A DNA stretch of 39,058 bases, taken from contig WHTX01000007.1 of the NCBI GenBank assembly GCA_009377505.1, forward strand, positions 1-39,058, in the 5' to 3' direction. Each line of letters opens with the position of its first letter. Positions within the stretch are counted from its first letter, which is position 1. Below, in pieces: positions 26,378-36,794 of this stretch. This DNA is from Acidimicrobiia bacterium. GTDB taxonomy: Bacteria; Actinomycetota; Acidimicrobiia; Acidimicrobiales; CAIXPF01. Under the pieces are notes generated by a model. The model did not search any database and was not told the origin of the DNA. It saw only the letters and a list, made by a program, of their open reading frames with translations. The translations under genes were made by a program, and so were the position numbers.

Positions 26378-29284
26378 ATGAGGTCGAGCAGCGCTACCGG
26401 CCCTGCCGTCTGCGTCCTCGGCCCCGTCTCGCTGCTCGTCGACGGTCGGCCGATCCCCATCGGTGGCCCAATGCCCCGGCGCCTGCTCGCTGCCTTGCTG
26501 GTGAACCGCGACGCCATGGTCAGCGCCGACCGGCTTTTGGAGGTGCTGTGGGGCGACGAGCCCCCCGACAGTGCGCTGTCCTCCCTGCACAGCTACCTCT
26601 CGCGCCTGCGTCGGCTGCTCCCCCCGTCCGCCCGCCTCGAGACTCTGGCGCCCGGTTACCGGCTCGTGGTCGAGCCCGGCACGGTGGACGTCGACCGGCT
26701 CGAGGCGGCGCTCACCGCCAGCCTGGGCCGCTTGGCGTACGAACCCCAGGCCGCACTCGTCGGGCTGGACGAAGCCCTGGCCATGTGGCTGGGCGACGCG
26801 TTCGCCGAGTTCTGCGACGAGTGGTGGGCGCGAGGCGAGGCGAGCCGGCTGGAGGAGCTACGACTTCACGCCCGCGAAGCTCGGGCCGAGGCCATGTTGG
26901 CGCTGGGGCAGCACGAGGCGGCGGTCGGCGAGGCCCGCGCCCTCACCGCCGACCATCCCGGCCGGGAGCGGGCGTGGCGCACCCTGGTGCTCGGGCTGCA
27001 CCGTGCCGGCCGCCAGGGCGAAGCGCTCCGCTGCGCCGGCGAGTACCGCGCCTGGCTACGGGAATCCTCCGGCCTCGACCCCTCGCCCGATTTCGTCGCC
27101 CTGGAGAACGACGTGGCCGTCGACGCCGCCCAGCTCCGTGCGGCGTCACCGGCCGAGCCCGCGGCGGTCGTGTCCTCACCCGGCCGACTGCCGGCGCCGC
27201 CCACGGACTTCATCGGCCGGGTGGCAGAGGTCGGCGCCGTCGCCGCTCTCGTGCAGGCCAGACGGGTCACCACCCTGACCGGCCCCGGTGGGGTCGGCAA
27301 GACGCGTCTTGCCGTCGAGGTCGCCGGGCGGGTGGAGGCCGACTACGCCGCCGGGGCGCGCTGGGTGGACCTCGGCTCGCTCAACGACCCGGGCGCGGTG
27401 CCCTTCGCCGCCGCCGCAGCGCTCGGGGTCACCCTGCAGGGCGGTCGCAGCCCGACGGAGAGCGTCGTCGACGCGCTCAGGGGGTGGGACCTGCTCCTGG
27501 TGCTCGACAACTGCGAGCACGTCATCGACACGTGCGTCGAGCTGGTCGGCTCGGTGCTGGTGGCCTGCCCGACCGTGGCGGTGCTGGCGACCAGCCGGGA
27601 GCCGCTGGGCCTGGCGGGGGAGGTGGTGCACAACGTTCCCTCCCTCGGCGCCGAGGGCGACGCCATGGACCTCTTCGTCGAGCGCGCCCGCAGCACGGAC
27701 GACGCCTTCGTGGTCGACGACGCCGCGGTCGTGGTCGAGCTGTGCCGACGCCTCGACGGGATCCCCCTCGCCATCGAGCTCGCCGCGGCACGGGTGCGGT
27801 CGATGTCGGTCAGCGAGATGCTCGACATGCTCCACGACCGGTTCCGCCTGCTGCGGGGTGGCCGCCGGGGCGGGGTGGAGCGGCACCAGACGTTGCGTTC
27901 GGCGGTGGAGTGGTCCTACCAGCTCCTGACCCCGGAGCGGCGCCTGCTGTTCGAGCGGCTCTCGGTCTTCAGCGGCGCGTTCGACCGGGACGCGGCCGCG
28001 GCCATCTGCGGGACGGCCCCCCTCGACCCCCTCGATGTCACCGAGCTGCTGACCGTGCTGGTGGACCGGTCGATGGTGGCGCCGACCCGCTCCGGGAGGA
28101 CGACGAGGTTCGGCCTCCTCGAGACGTTGCGCCAGTTCGGCGAGGACGAGCTGAACCGTCGCGGCGAGCTCGCCGAGCTGCGGGCCCGCCACCTCACCTA
28201 CTTCGCGACCGCGGCGACGAGAGCCGACGAGAACTTCAAGGGCTCCTCGCACGCCGAGGGACGGGCCTTCTTCGAGGACGATTGGGACAACCTGCGCTCG
28301 GCGCTCCAGTGGGCGCTCACCGACGCCGACGCCGGCGCCGCCTGCCAGTTGGTCGCCGCGGCCGCCCGGTTCGCGCAATGGGAGATGCGCCACGAACTGG
28401 GGGACTGGGCCCGGCAGGTCCTGGGCCAGGTCGAGGCCAGCCAGGTCACCCCGGCCGTGCTCGCGGCGGCGGCCCGGGCCGCGATCGCGGACGGCCGCCA
28501 CGACGAGGCGCTGCGCCTCGCGCGGCGGGGTGTGGCCGTGGCCGAGGAACGACAGGACCCCGCCCTGGGCTACTGCTGGAACATGGTCTACGCCGCGCAC
28601 TGGTACTCGGGCCGCAGCGCGGCCGCCGTAGAAGCCCTGGAGCGCAGCATCGACGCGTGCGTCGCTGGCGGCGACCTCCACGGGGAGTCGTCGAGCCACG
28701 TCGCGCTGACCATCTGCTGGGAGACGCTGAGAGAGCCCGAACGCGCCGTGGCGTCCGCGGCGCAGGCCGCCCGGTCGGCGCGTGCCGCCGGCAACCCCGT
28801 CCTCGTCGGGCAGGCCTGTTGGGCGGCCGGCTTCGCCGCCTACGCCGGCGGGGACCTCGAGGAGGCCGAGCGCTGCTTCCGCGCCGCGCTGCGCGCCGGG
28901 GAGGCGGCGGGCGCGACCTTCGCCGTCGACCTCGCCCACGTGGCGCTGGCCGGCCGCATCGGCCGGGCCCGCGGTGAGGTGGGCCTGCCGCTGTTCCGTG
29001 ACGCCTTGACCACCGTCTACGAGTCCCGTGACTGGCAGCACATCTGGGCCGTCCTCGAGTGCTGCGCCTGCACGCTCGAGCCCCCCACCTGGTCACATGT
29101 CGTCGCGCCAATCCTCGGCCACCTCGACGCCACCGGCCGGGGCCACTCGGGCTACGTCGAGGCCCGCCCGGGGGCCACCGCCCGCCTGGGCGACACCCCC
29201 GAGGTGCGCGCCGCCCGAGCGGCGGGAGCGGCCATGAGCCGTGAGGAGCTGGTCGCCTTCGTCCTCGAGCGGATCGGCGGCTGA
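26378..29284 (+). CDS. SARP/AfsR-type regulator: OmpR-like DNA-binding domain + BTAD + NTPase + TPR-like C-terminus
   Basis: [71 protein letters not shown] (SARP N-terminus), [19 protein letters not shown] (P-loop), [13 protein letters not shown]-terminal Ala/Glu-rich helical repeats. Confidence 0.93.
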   Translation: MRSSSATGPAVCVLGPVSLLVDGRPIPIGGPMPRRLLAALLVNRDAMVSADRLLEVLWGDEPPDSALSSLHSYLSRLRRLLPPSARLETLAPGYRLVVEPGTVDVDRLEAALTASLGRLAYEPQAALVGLDEALAMWLGDAFAEFCDEWWARGEASRLEELRLHAREARAEAMLALGQHEAAVGEARALTADHPGRERAWRTLVLGLHRAGRQGEALRCAGEYRAWLRESSGLDPSPDFVALENDVAVDAAQLRAASPAEPAAVVSSPGRLPAPPTDFIGRVAEVGAVAALVQARRVTTLTGPGGVGKTRLAVEVAGRVEADYAAGARWVDLGSLNDPGAVPFAAAAALGVTLQGGRSPTESVVDALRGWDLLLVLDNCEHVIDTCVELVGSVLVACPTVAVLATSREPLGLAGEVVHNVPSLGAEGDAMDLFVERARSTDDAFVVDDAAVVVELCRRLDGIPLAIELAAARVRSMSVSEMLDMLHDRFRLLRGGRRGGVERHQTLRSAVEWSYQLLTPERRLLFERLSVFSGAFDRDAAAAICGTAPLDPLDVTELLTVLVDRSMVAPTRSGRTTRFGLLETLRQFGEDELNRRGELAELRARHLTYFATAATRADENFKGSSHAEGRAFFEDDWDNLRSALQWALTDADAGAACQLVAAAARFAQWEMRHELGDWARQVLGQVEASQVTPAVLAAAARAAIADGRHDEALRLARRGVAVAEERQDPALGYCWNMVYAAHWYSGRSAAAVEALERSIDACVAGGDLHGESSSHVALTICWETLREPERAVASAAQAARSARAAGNPVLVGQACWAAGFAAYAGGDLEEAERCFRAALRAGEAAGATFAVDLAHVALAGRIGRARGEVGLPLFRDALTTVYESRDWQHIWAVLECCACTLEPPTWSHVVAPILGHLDATGRGHSGYVEARPGATARLGDTPEVRAARAAGAAMSREELVAFVLERIGG

Positions 29285-29396
29285 CCGCCGGACTCTCGGC
29301 GCGTCGGGCGCCGCTGGGCGGCTGGCGCGCCGAGATGTGCCGAATGAAGGCGGGGGACGCCGGCGGGGTCCGCCGGGCTACGGTCAGCAGGTCAGC

Positions 29397-29446
29397 CCCA
29401 GCAGGCCAGGCCGCCCAGCAGGCCAGGCCGCCCAGCAGGCGAGCCG
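29397..29446. repeat. 17-bp tandem repeat (cccagcaggccaggccg), about 3 copies, upstream of mscR-like gene
   Basis: 29397-29413, 29414-29430 identical; 29431-29446 degenerate third copy. Confidence 0.85.
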
Positions 29447-29471
29447 AAGCAGACAGGACGGAGACGCGCAG

Positions 29472-30560
29472 ATGCCCCAGACGGTGCGAGGCGTGGTGGC
29501 GACCAACGCCAAGGAGCCGGTCTCGATCCTCCCGGTCGTCGTGCCCGACCCCGGCCCCGGCGAGGCCCTCGTCAGGGTCCAGGCCTGCGGGGTGTGCCAC
29601 ACCGACCTGCACTACCGCGAGGGCGGCATCAACGACGAGTTCCCCTTCCTCCTCGGCCACGAGGCCGCCGGCCTCGTCGAGGCCGTCGGTGACGGCGTGC
29701 GGGACCTCTTCCCCGGCGACTTCGTGGTCCTCAACTGGCGGGCGGTGTGCGGCACGTGCCGGTCCTGTCGGCGGGGGCGCCCCTGGCATTGCTTCTCCAC
29801 CTTCAACGCCAGCCAGAGGATGAGCCTCGAGGACGGCACGCCGCTCAGCCCCGCCCTCGGCATCGGCGCCTTCGCCGAGAAGACCCTCGTCGCCGCCGGG
29901 CAGGCCACCAAGGTCGACCCGAGCGCCCGGCCCGAGGCGGTAGGCCTGCTCGGCTGTGGGGTGATGGCGGGCCTCGGCGCCTCGATGCTGACCGGCAACG
30001 TGCAGCGGGGAGACTCGGTGGCCGTCTTCGGCTGCGGCGGGGTGGGCGACGCCGCCATCGCCGGGGCCAAGCTGGCCGGGGCGACCACGATCGTCGCCGT
30101 CGACCTCGAGGACCGCAAGCTCGCACTGGCCCGAGAGTTCGGCGCCACCCACACGGTGAACGCCGCCCGGGTCGACGCCGTCGAAGCGGTGAGGGAGGCG
30201 ACGGGAGGGTTCGGGGCCGATGTCTGCGTCGAGGCGGTCGGCAACCCCAAGGTGCTGGAGCAGGCCTTCTTCGCTCGTGACCTCGCCGGGACGGTCGTGC
30301 AGGTAGGGGTGCCCACCCCGGACATGAAGCTGCCTGATCTGCCCATGATCGAGTTCTTCGGCCGGGGAGGGGCGCTCAAGCCCTCGTGGTACGGCGATTG
30401 CCTCCCCAGCCGGGACTTCCCGTACCTCGTGGACCTCTACCTCCAGGGACGGCTCGACCTCGACCGCTTCGTCTCCGAGACCATCTCGCTCGACGAGGTG
30501 GAGGAGGCGTTCCACAAGATGGAGCGGGGCGAGGTGCTCCGCTCGGTCGTCGTCCTGTAG
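29472..30560 (+). CDS. mscR: S-(hydroxymethyl)mycothiol dehydrogenase-like Zn alcohol dehydrogenase
   Basis: [14 protein letters not shown]...[41 protein letters not shown]...[35 protein letters not shown]...[12 protein letters not shown]...[18 protein letters not shown]; matches the mycobacterial enzyme as I remember it. Confidence 0.85.
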   Translation: MPQTVRGVVATNAKEPVSILPVVVPDPGPGEALVRVQACGVCHTDLHYREGGINDEFPFLLGHEAAGLVEAVGDGVRDLFPGDFVVLNWRAVCGTCRSCRRGRPWHCFSTFNASQRMSLEDGTPLSPALGIGAFAEKTLVAAGQATKVDPSARPEAVGLLGCGVMAGLGASMLTGNVQRGDSVAVFGCGGVGDAAIAGAKLAGATTIVAVDLEDRKLALAREFGATHTVNAARVDAVEAVREATGGFGADVCVEAVGNPKVLEQAFFARDLAGTVVQVGVPTPDMKLPDLPMIEFFGRGGALKPSWYGDCLPSRDFPYLVDLYLQGRLDLDRFVSETISLDEVEEAFHKMERGEVLRSVVVL

Positions 30561-31237
30561 AGGGGGCTCTCGCCCCGGCGCGGGTGGCGTCGCCGCGCTC
30601 TCACCAGGCGCAGCACCCGGGGGACCAGGCCGATAGCGCCCAGGAGCGCGGCGGCGACCGCCACCGTGACCGCGCCCCGGTCACCCGCCACCCCGTCGAC
30701 GAGCTGGCCGAGGCCGCCGAGCCACAGCGCGCCGAGCAGGGCCGCGCAGAAGGCGATGGGGAGAAAGCTCCGCAGGCTGGAACAACCGAGCGCGGCGGTG
30801 GTGGCCGTGGCCAGGCGCCCGGCCGGGGCGAGGGCGGCGACGAGGACGGTGACGACCCCTGCAGAGGCGGTGGCGGGCTCGCCGGCCGTTTCCGCGACCT
30901 GGTCGGCCGGCCTGGCGTCGTCGTCCGGTTCGGCGACCCCGTCGGCAAACCTCTCGTCGTCGTCGGCAAGCCTCTGGGCGCGCCGGGCCGCTCGCCGCCA
31001 GGCCAGGCGGCGGACGAGGCTGAACACGCCGAGCTGGCCGCAGAAGGAGCCGGCAGCCGTCGAGCCCATCACCGCCGAGGACGACAGTGGCCCCGTGGTG
31101 CCGGCAGCCAGGCTCACCACGACGACCTCGCCGGGCAGCACGGGGATGGCGGCGTCGGCGAAGGCGGCGGCGAAGACGGCAGCGCATTGGGACCACAGCA
31201 CGCCGTCCAGCCTGACGGGCACCTCGGGCATGCACAT
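30437..31237 (-). CDS. DedA/VTT-like small membrane protein; C-terminal about 40 codons are antisense to mscR
   Basis: [52 protein letters not shown]...[44 protein letters not shown]; the overlap with the convergent gene is 124 bp. Confidence 0.6.
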   Translation of the reverse strand: MCMPEVPVRLDGVLWSQCAAVFAAAFADAAIPVLPGEVVVVSLAAGTTGPLSSSAVMGSTAAGSFCGQLGVFSLVRRLAWRRAARRAQRLADDDERFADGVAEPDDDARPADQVAETAGEPATASAGVVTVLVAALAPAGRLATATTAALGCSSLRSFLPIAFCAALLGALWLGGLGQLVDGVAGDRGAVTVAVAAALLGAIGLVPRVLRLVRARRRHPRRGESPLYRTTTERSTSPRSILWNASSTSSSEMVSETKRSRSSRPWR

Positions 31238-31336
31238 CAGGGCCCGACCCTGAACGTCCCCCGACCCTGACCCCGAGGTCCCGCACTAACCTCAGCGGCG
31301 CGAGGGCACCAGGCCGTGCCGACGCGAGGGGGAGCC

Positions 31337-31909
31337 ATGACCGTCCGATTCCTCGACCCGAGAGCCGATCCCGGTGCCCCGGTCGAGCCCTACCTGCTCG
31401 GCATCGACGTCACTGCCGGCCCGATCGACATCGGCATGCTGGCCAACGGCTTCCCCGACTCGGTCGCCTTCCTCGACCAGCTCGCAGCCTCCCTCGCCGA
31501 GGTCCTGCCCGAGGCTCGCTTCCGCCACTACGACAAGGGCGACGCCTCGATCGTCGTGCCCGACGAGCTGTTGGCCGAGGTCACCGGCGCCTGCCAGGCC
31601 GTGGTGGCCGCCTACGGCCATTGAGGCAGCTGCACCACCGGCACCGTGCGTGACGGCGTGAAGCTGGCCCGCCAGGGCATCCCGGCCGTGGCCCTCGTGA
31701 CCTCGGAGTTCTGGGCCCAGGGCGATTTCGTCGCCCGGTCCGTGGGCATGCCCGACGTCCCCCGGGTGATGCTGCCCCACCCGGTGGCGGCGACGGGCGT
31801 CGAGAACATTCGGCGGGTGGCCGACAGCATCCGCGACGCCGTCTTGGCCGGGCTGGCCCGCCGGCGGCCGTCGCGCACCGGCGAGGGGGAGGGACCAGAT
31901 GGGGCGTGA
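31337..31909 (+). CDS. UGSC-family (seleno)protein with in-frame TGA (31622-31624) as predicted selenocysteine
   Basis: MTVRFLDPRADPGAPVEPYLLGIDVTAGPIDIGMLANGFPDSVAFLDQL...VTGACQAVVAAYGH-[TGA]-GSCTTGTVRDGVKLARQGIPAVALVTSEFWAQGDFVARSVGMPDVPRVMLPHPVAATG...GPDGA stop; same frame across the TGA, 191 codons. Confidence 0.85.
31625..31669 (+). promoter_or_regulatory. Candidate bacterial SECIS-like stem-loop immediately 3' of the TGA
   Basis: Hand fold: GGCAGCT (31625-31631) with AGCTG(G)CC (31662-31669), upper CAC/GTG and CCG/CGG pairs, 13-nt loop GCACCGTGCGTGA (31641-31653). Confidence 0.45.
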
Positions 31910-32975
31910 GCTGCTGGAAGCGGTGGACGAGGCCGAGGCGCTGGAGGCCTTGCACGCCCTGGCCTGCACCGACGGGCTCCCCGTGGTGGTGCCCACGCCC
32001 GAGCGGGTCGAGCGCTTCGTCGCCGCCTCGGGCCTCGACGGCGACCTCGTGCTCGGCGACATGGGCCCGGGCCTCGGCGCGGCGACCGTCGATCTCGTGG
32101 CCGCGGCGGCGGTGATGGCGGGCTGCCTCCCCGACCACATGCCCGTGGTCACGGCCGCCGTGCAGGCCGTCTGCCAGCCCGAGTTCGACCTCACCGAGAT
32201 GCAGGCCACCACGCACTGCACGGCGCCCCTCGTCATCGTCAACGGCCCGGTGCGCCAGGCCTGCGGCTTCCGCTCCGGCTTCGGCGCGCTCGGGCCTGGC
32301 TTCCGGGCCAACGCCGCCGTCGGCCGGGCCCTGCGCCTGGCCATGATCAACATCGGTGGCGGGCGGGCCGGTGAGTCGGACATGGCCCTCCTCGGCCACC
32401 CGGGCAAGTTCAGCTATTGCCTGGCCGAGGACGAGGAGGCATCGCCCTTCACGCCCCTGCACGTGCACCGGGGCTTCGCCCCCGAGGAGTCCGTCGTCAC
32501 GGTCGTCGGCGCCGAGGCCCCCCACTCCGTCATCTGCATCACCGACGCCGACGACCCCGACTCGCCCCTCCGTCTGCTGCGCTCCATCGCCGCCGGCATC
32601 GCCAACATGGGCGCCAACAACGCCCACATCGGCGGGCGGGGCATGGTGACCGTCGTGGTCAACCCCGACCACGCCGCCGTGCTGGAGCGCGGCGGCTACG
32701 ACCGGGCCAAGCTGGCCGAGGCGCTCTGCGAGCTGGCCGTCAACCGCCGCAGCCAGCTGGCCGAGCTGAGCCCGGCCATCGGGGCGGCGGGCAGCCCGGA
32801 CGACCTGGTGCGCTCGGTACGCCACCCCGAGGACCTGCTGGTCGTGCACGCCGGGGGCGGTGGCCTCTACTCGATGGTGATGCCGTCGTGGTGCGCCGGC
32901 CCCCACGCCAACCGGGCGGTCAGCCAGCGCGTCGACCTCAACCCCGCCTGCGCCATCCCCGGCCTCGGCCTCTGA
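31899..32975 (+). CDS. Conserved hypothetical protein, 11-nt overlap with and probable partner of the UGSC protein
   Basis: 358 aa; GCLPDHMPVVTAAVQAVC...TTHCTAPLVIVNGPVRQACGFRSGFGALGPGFRANAAVGRALRLAMINIGGGRAGESDMALLGHPGKFSYCLAEDEEASPF...NNAHIGGRGMVTVVVNPDHAAVL; several Cys residues. Confidence 0.8.
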   Translation: MGRELLEAVDEAEALEALHALACTDGLPVVVPTPERVERFVAASGLDGDLVLGDMGPGLGAATVDLVAAAAVMAGCLPDHMPVVTAAVQAVCQPEFDLTEMQATTHCTAPLVIVNGPVRQACGFRSGFGALGPGFRANAAVGRALRLAMINIGGGRAGESDMALLGHPGKFSYCLAEDEEASPFTPLHVHRGFAPEESVVTVVGAEAPHSVICITDADDPDSPLRLLRSIAAGIANMGANNAHIGGRGMVTVVVNPDHAAVLERGGYDRAKLAEALCELAVNRRSQLAELSPAIGAAGSPDDLVRSVRHPEDLLVVHAGGGGLYSMVMPSWCAGPHANRAVSQRVDLNPACAIPGLGL

Positions 32976-32997
32976 GACCGGCCGAGCCGCTCGATCC

Positions 32998-35900
32998 TCA
33001 CCAGGCGTCGACGTGGGGCCGCTTCTTGGCCGTGCGGGGCGGCGGCGGGCGCATCGAGCGGAGCAGGCTGGCCACCCAGAAGCGCGAGTCGGCCGGGTCG
33101 ATCGTGTCGTCGACGGCGAAGCCCGAGGCGTGGTTGAGCGCCTTGCCGCTCTCGTACGCCTTGGCCACCAGCGCCTCGTAGGCCTCGCGGCGCTCCTCCG
33201 CGTCCGAGATGGCCTCCAGCTCGGCCCGGAAGCCCAGCTTCACCGAGCCCTCGAGGCCCATGGGGCCGAACTCGCCCGTCGGCCAGGCCACGGTGAAGGT
33301 CGCCTCCCGGAAGGAGCCGCCGGCCATGGCGATGCCGCCGAGCCCGTAGGCCTTGCGCAGCACGATCGTGAAGTAGGGCACGGACAGGTTGGCGCTGACC
33401 AGGAACATGCGGTTGGCGTGGCGGACGAGCGCCGTCCTCTCGACCTCGGGCCCGACCATGATCCCCGGCGTGTCGCACAGGTGGAGGATGGGCACGTCGA
33501 ACGCGTCGCAGAGCTGCATGAAGCGGGCGCCCTTGTCGGCGCCGTCCGAGTCGATGGCGCCGCCGAGGTGCTTGGGGTTGTTGGCGATGACCCCGAGGGG
33601 GCGTCCCTCCACACGGACGAGCGAGGTGACCATCCCCGCACCGAAGCCCCGCCGCAGCTCGAGCACCGAGCCCACGTCGGCCAGCGTCTCGATGACCTGG
33701 CGCACGTCGTACACGCGCAGGCGGTTCTCGGGGATGATCGGCCGCATCCGCCGCTGGTCGTGGGCCTCGAAGCCGGTGACGGCCCCCTGGAAGTAGGAGA
33801 GGTACCTCTTGGCCACCGCCACGGCCTCGGCCTCGTCCCCGACGGCGATGTCGACCACGCCGTTCGGCACCTGCACCGACATCGGCCCGATCTCCTCCGG
33901 CGTGAACACGCCCAGGCCGCCCCCCTCGACCATGGCTGGGCCCCCCATGCCGATGTTCGAGCCCTCCGTGGCGATGATGACGTCGCAGCAGGCGAGCAGG
34001 GAGGCATTGCCGGCGAAGCAGCGGCCCGAGGTGATGCCGACCATCGGCACCAGCCCGCTGAGCGTGGCGAAGTGGGCGAACGTGCGCGAGCCGAAGTCGC
34101 CGCCGTCGGTGTCGCCCGGCCGCCCGCCTCCGCCCTCGGCGAAGAGCACGAGGGGCATCCGGCCGGCTCGGGCGACGTCGATGAGCTTGTCGGTCTTGGC
34201 GTGGTTGCGGATGCCCTGGGTGCCGGCGAAGACCGTGTAGTCGTAGGCCATCACTGCGCAGCGGTTCACCGGGTCCCCGAACTGGTCGCCGTTGATGCTG
34301 CCGACGCCGGTGACCATGCCATCGGCCGGGCTCTTCTCGATGAGCTCCTCGGTGGAGCGGCGGCGGCGCTGGGCGGCGAGCGCGAGGGGCCCGTACTCGA
34401 GGAACGTGCCCGGGTCACAGAGGTCCTCGACGTTCTCCCGCGTCGTGCGCTGCCCCGTCGCCCGCCGGCGGGCGACGGCCGCGGGCCGGGCGGCGTCGAG
34501 CGTTCGAGCCTGGCGGTCGAGGACCTCGGCGAGATCGGCGCGGATGGCGTCGAGGTCGACCTCGACCTCGGGGCCGGCGCCGGCGCCGGCCACATCGCCC
34601 TCCTCCAGCACGAGAAGGGGAGCCGCGGCGAAGACCGTGTCCCCGCTGGCGACGAGCACGTCGAGCACGGTCCCGCCGACCTCGGCTCGCACCTCGTGCT
34701 CCATCTTCATGGACTCCATGACGAGCACCAGCTCGCCAGGGCGGATGACGTCCCCGGCGGTGACCCCGAGGGCGACGACCGTCCCCTGCATCGGCGCGGC
34801 GACGATCGTGCCCTCGGCAGTAGGGGCTGGTGAGCCGTCCGTCGCCGGTGTCGGTGTCGGTGAAGCGGTGGGAGGGGCCTGGCGGCCGTAGGCGAGGACC
34901 GCCAGGGGGTCGGCGCTGTCGACCCGGGCGCCGGCCAGCCCGAGCGTGCCGGCCGTGCCGGCGGGGCCTCGGCCAGGCGCTGTGCTGGTGGGGCCGCCAG
35001 GGGTGGCGGCGAAGAAGCGCTGCGGGTGGTCGGCAGACGGCAGTGCCGCGCTGCTGAGCTGGGCGAGGTGCTCGTCCACGAAGCTGGTCGTGAGACGGCC
35101 CGCGGCGAAGTCCTCGTGGGCGACGAGGCCCTGGAGGAAGGCGATGTTCGTCTCCACGCCCTCGATGCGGCACTCGCTGAGCGCACGGTAGGCCTTGGCC
35201 GCCGCCTCGGCGAAGGTGCCTGCGGGCCGGTGGACGACGACCTTGGCCAGCAGCGAGTCGAAGGCCGGGTTGGTGCGGTAGCCGGCGTAGCCGTAGCCGT
35301 CGACCCTGATGCCGGGGCCGGAGGGCAACTCGTAGGCGCCGAGCGTGCCCCCGCTGGGCACCACGGTCCCGTCCGGGCGCAGGGCCTCGGTGTTGACACG
35401 CACCTGGATGGCGAACCCCTGCGCCGGCGGACCGGCTCCCTCGTCGAGGCCGAGGTCGGCGAGGGTGGCCCCGCCGGCCAGGCGGAGCTGCGCCTCGACG
35501 AGGTCGAACCCGGTGACCTCCTCGGTGACGGTGTGCTCTACCTGCAACCGGGGATTGGCCTCGATGAAGGCGAACGCCGGGCGGGCGTCGTGGCGGGCGT
35601 CGACGAGGAACTCGAACGTGCCCACCCCGTCGAAGCGCACGGCACGGGCCAGGCGCAGCGCCGCGGCCACGACCGCCTCGCGCGCGGCCCGGTGCAAGCC
35701 GGGGGCGGGCGCCACCTCGACCAGCTTCTGGTGGCGGCGCTGGACGCTGCAGTCACGTTCGCCCAGGTGGGCCACCGCGCCCGAGCCGTCCCCGAGCACC
35801 TGCACCTCGACGTGGCGAGCGGCCGCCATGAGCTGCTCCACGTAGACAGAGCCGTCGCCGAACGCCGCCGTCGCCTCCGACGTGCAGCGGGCGTGGGCCT

Positions 35901-36440
35901 CCTCCACCTCGTCGGGGTGGCGGACGACCCGCATCCCCCGCCCGCCGCCGCCGGCCACGGCCTTGATGACCATGGCGCCGCCGGTCCCGAGGGAGCCCAG
36001 GAACGCCCGGGCCTCGCCGACGCCCACCGGGCCGGCCGAGCCCGCCAGCACGGGGACGTCGGCGGCCCGGGCCGCGTCGCGGGCGCGGGCCTTGTCACCG
36101 AAGAGGGCCAGCACCTCGGGCCGCGGCCCCACGAAGGTGACCCCGCCGCTGCGCAGGCCTCGGCGAAGGCGGCGTTCTCGCTGAGGAAGCCGTAGCCGGG
36201 GTGGAGCGCGTCAGCGCCGACGTCCGCCGCCACAGCCAGGAGCTGGGCGCCGTCGAGGTAGGCGGCGGCACCTCGCCCGGGGAGCGGTCGGGCGAGGTCG
36301 GCGGCACGCGTGTGCAGGGACGTGGCGTCGTCGGCCGAGTGGACGGCGACGGCGCGCACGCCGAGCTCGGCGCACGCCCGGCTCACCCTGATGGCGATCT
36401 CGCCCCGATTGGCGATCAACAGCGTCGATGGCAGTGCCAC
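32998..36440 (-). CDS. Single-chain biotin-dependent acyl-CoA carboxylase (biotin carboxylase + BCCP + carboxyltransferase), frameshifted at 36141-36144
   Basis: N-terminal STLLIANRGEIAIRVSRACAELG...GADALHPGYGFLSENAAFAEACAAAG in one frame; VTFVGPRPEVLALFGDKARARDAA...VIKAVAGGGGRGMRVV...FIEANPRLQVEHTVTEEVTG...VMESMKMEHEV...carboxyltransferase DTPGIMVGPEVERTALVRHANRMF in the next. Span is one base short of a codon multiple. Confidence 0.92.
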
Positions 36441-36794
36441 GTGTCTCCCCTCGAGCCGACCTCGCGGCGGCCGCCGGACACTCTCGCGCGGCGCGCCGGG
36501 CCCGCCCCGGTCGCGGGGCTGTGGGTCTGCTCGTTCGTTCGAGGCGGTGGGGCCGGGATGGCGCGCCCGTCGAAGGGGGTGGGTTCCCGGGACGCCGGTC
36601 CTGGGCATTGCTCCGGTGGTGAAATGCCCAGTGGGGGACGGCGCGCCTGGCGGGACGCGGGGGCGTGCAGGCCGCGGTCCGGCGCGTTTCGGGCTGCCCT
36701 CCGAGTCAGCCCGCGTCGCAGGTGGCAGCGGAGTACGCAGGTCTCCGCCTCCTCGGCCGCCCCCGCCCTCGTCACGAGGCGGCCGCAGGCGGCG

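Noticed and set aside
31622-31624. TGA as an ordinary stop or frameshift artefact
   Set aside because: Frame is identical before and after and resumes exactly with GSC, the family signature, so recoding fits better than an indel.
31581-32906. 441-aa minus-strand ORF over the UGSC partner gene
   Set aside because: Antisense shadow without domain motifs; the plus-strand frame has conserved-looking blocks.
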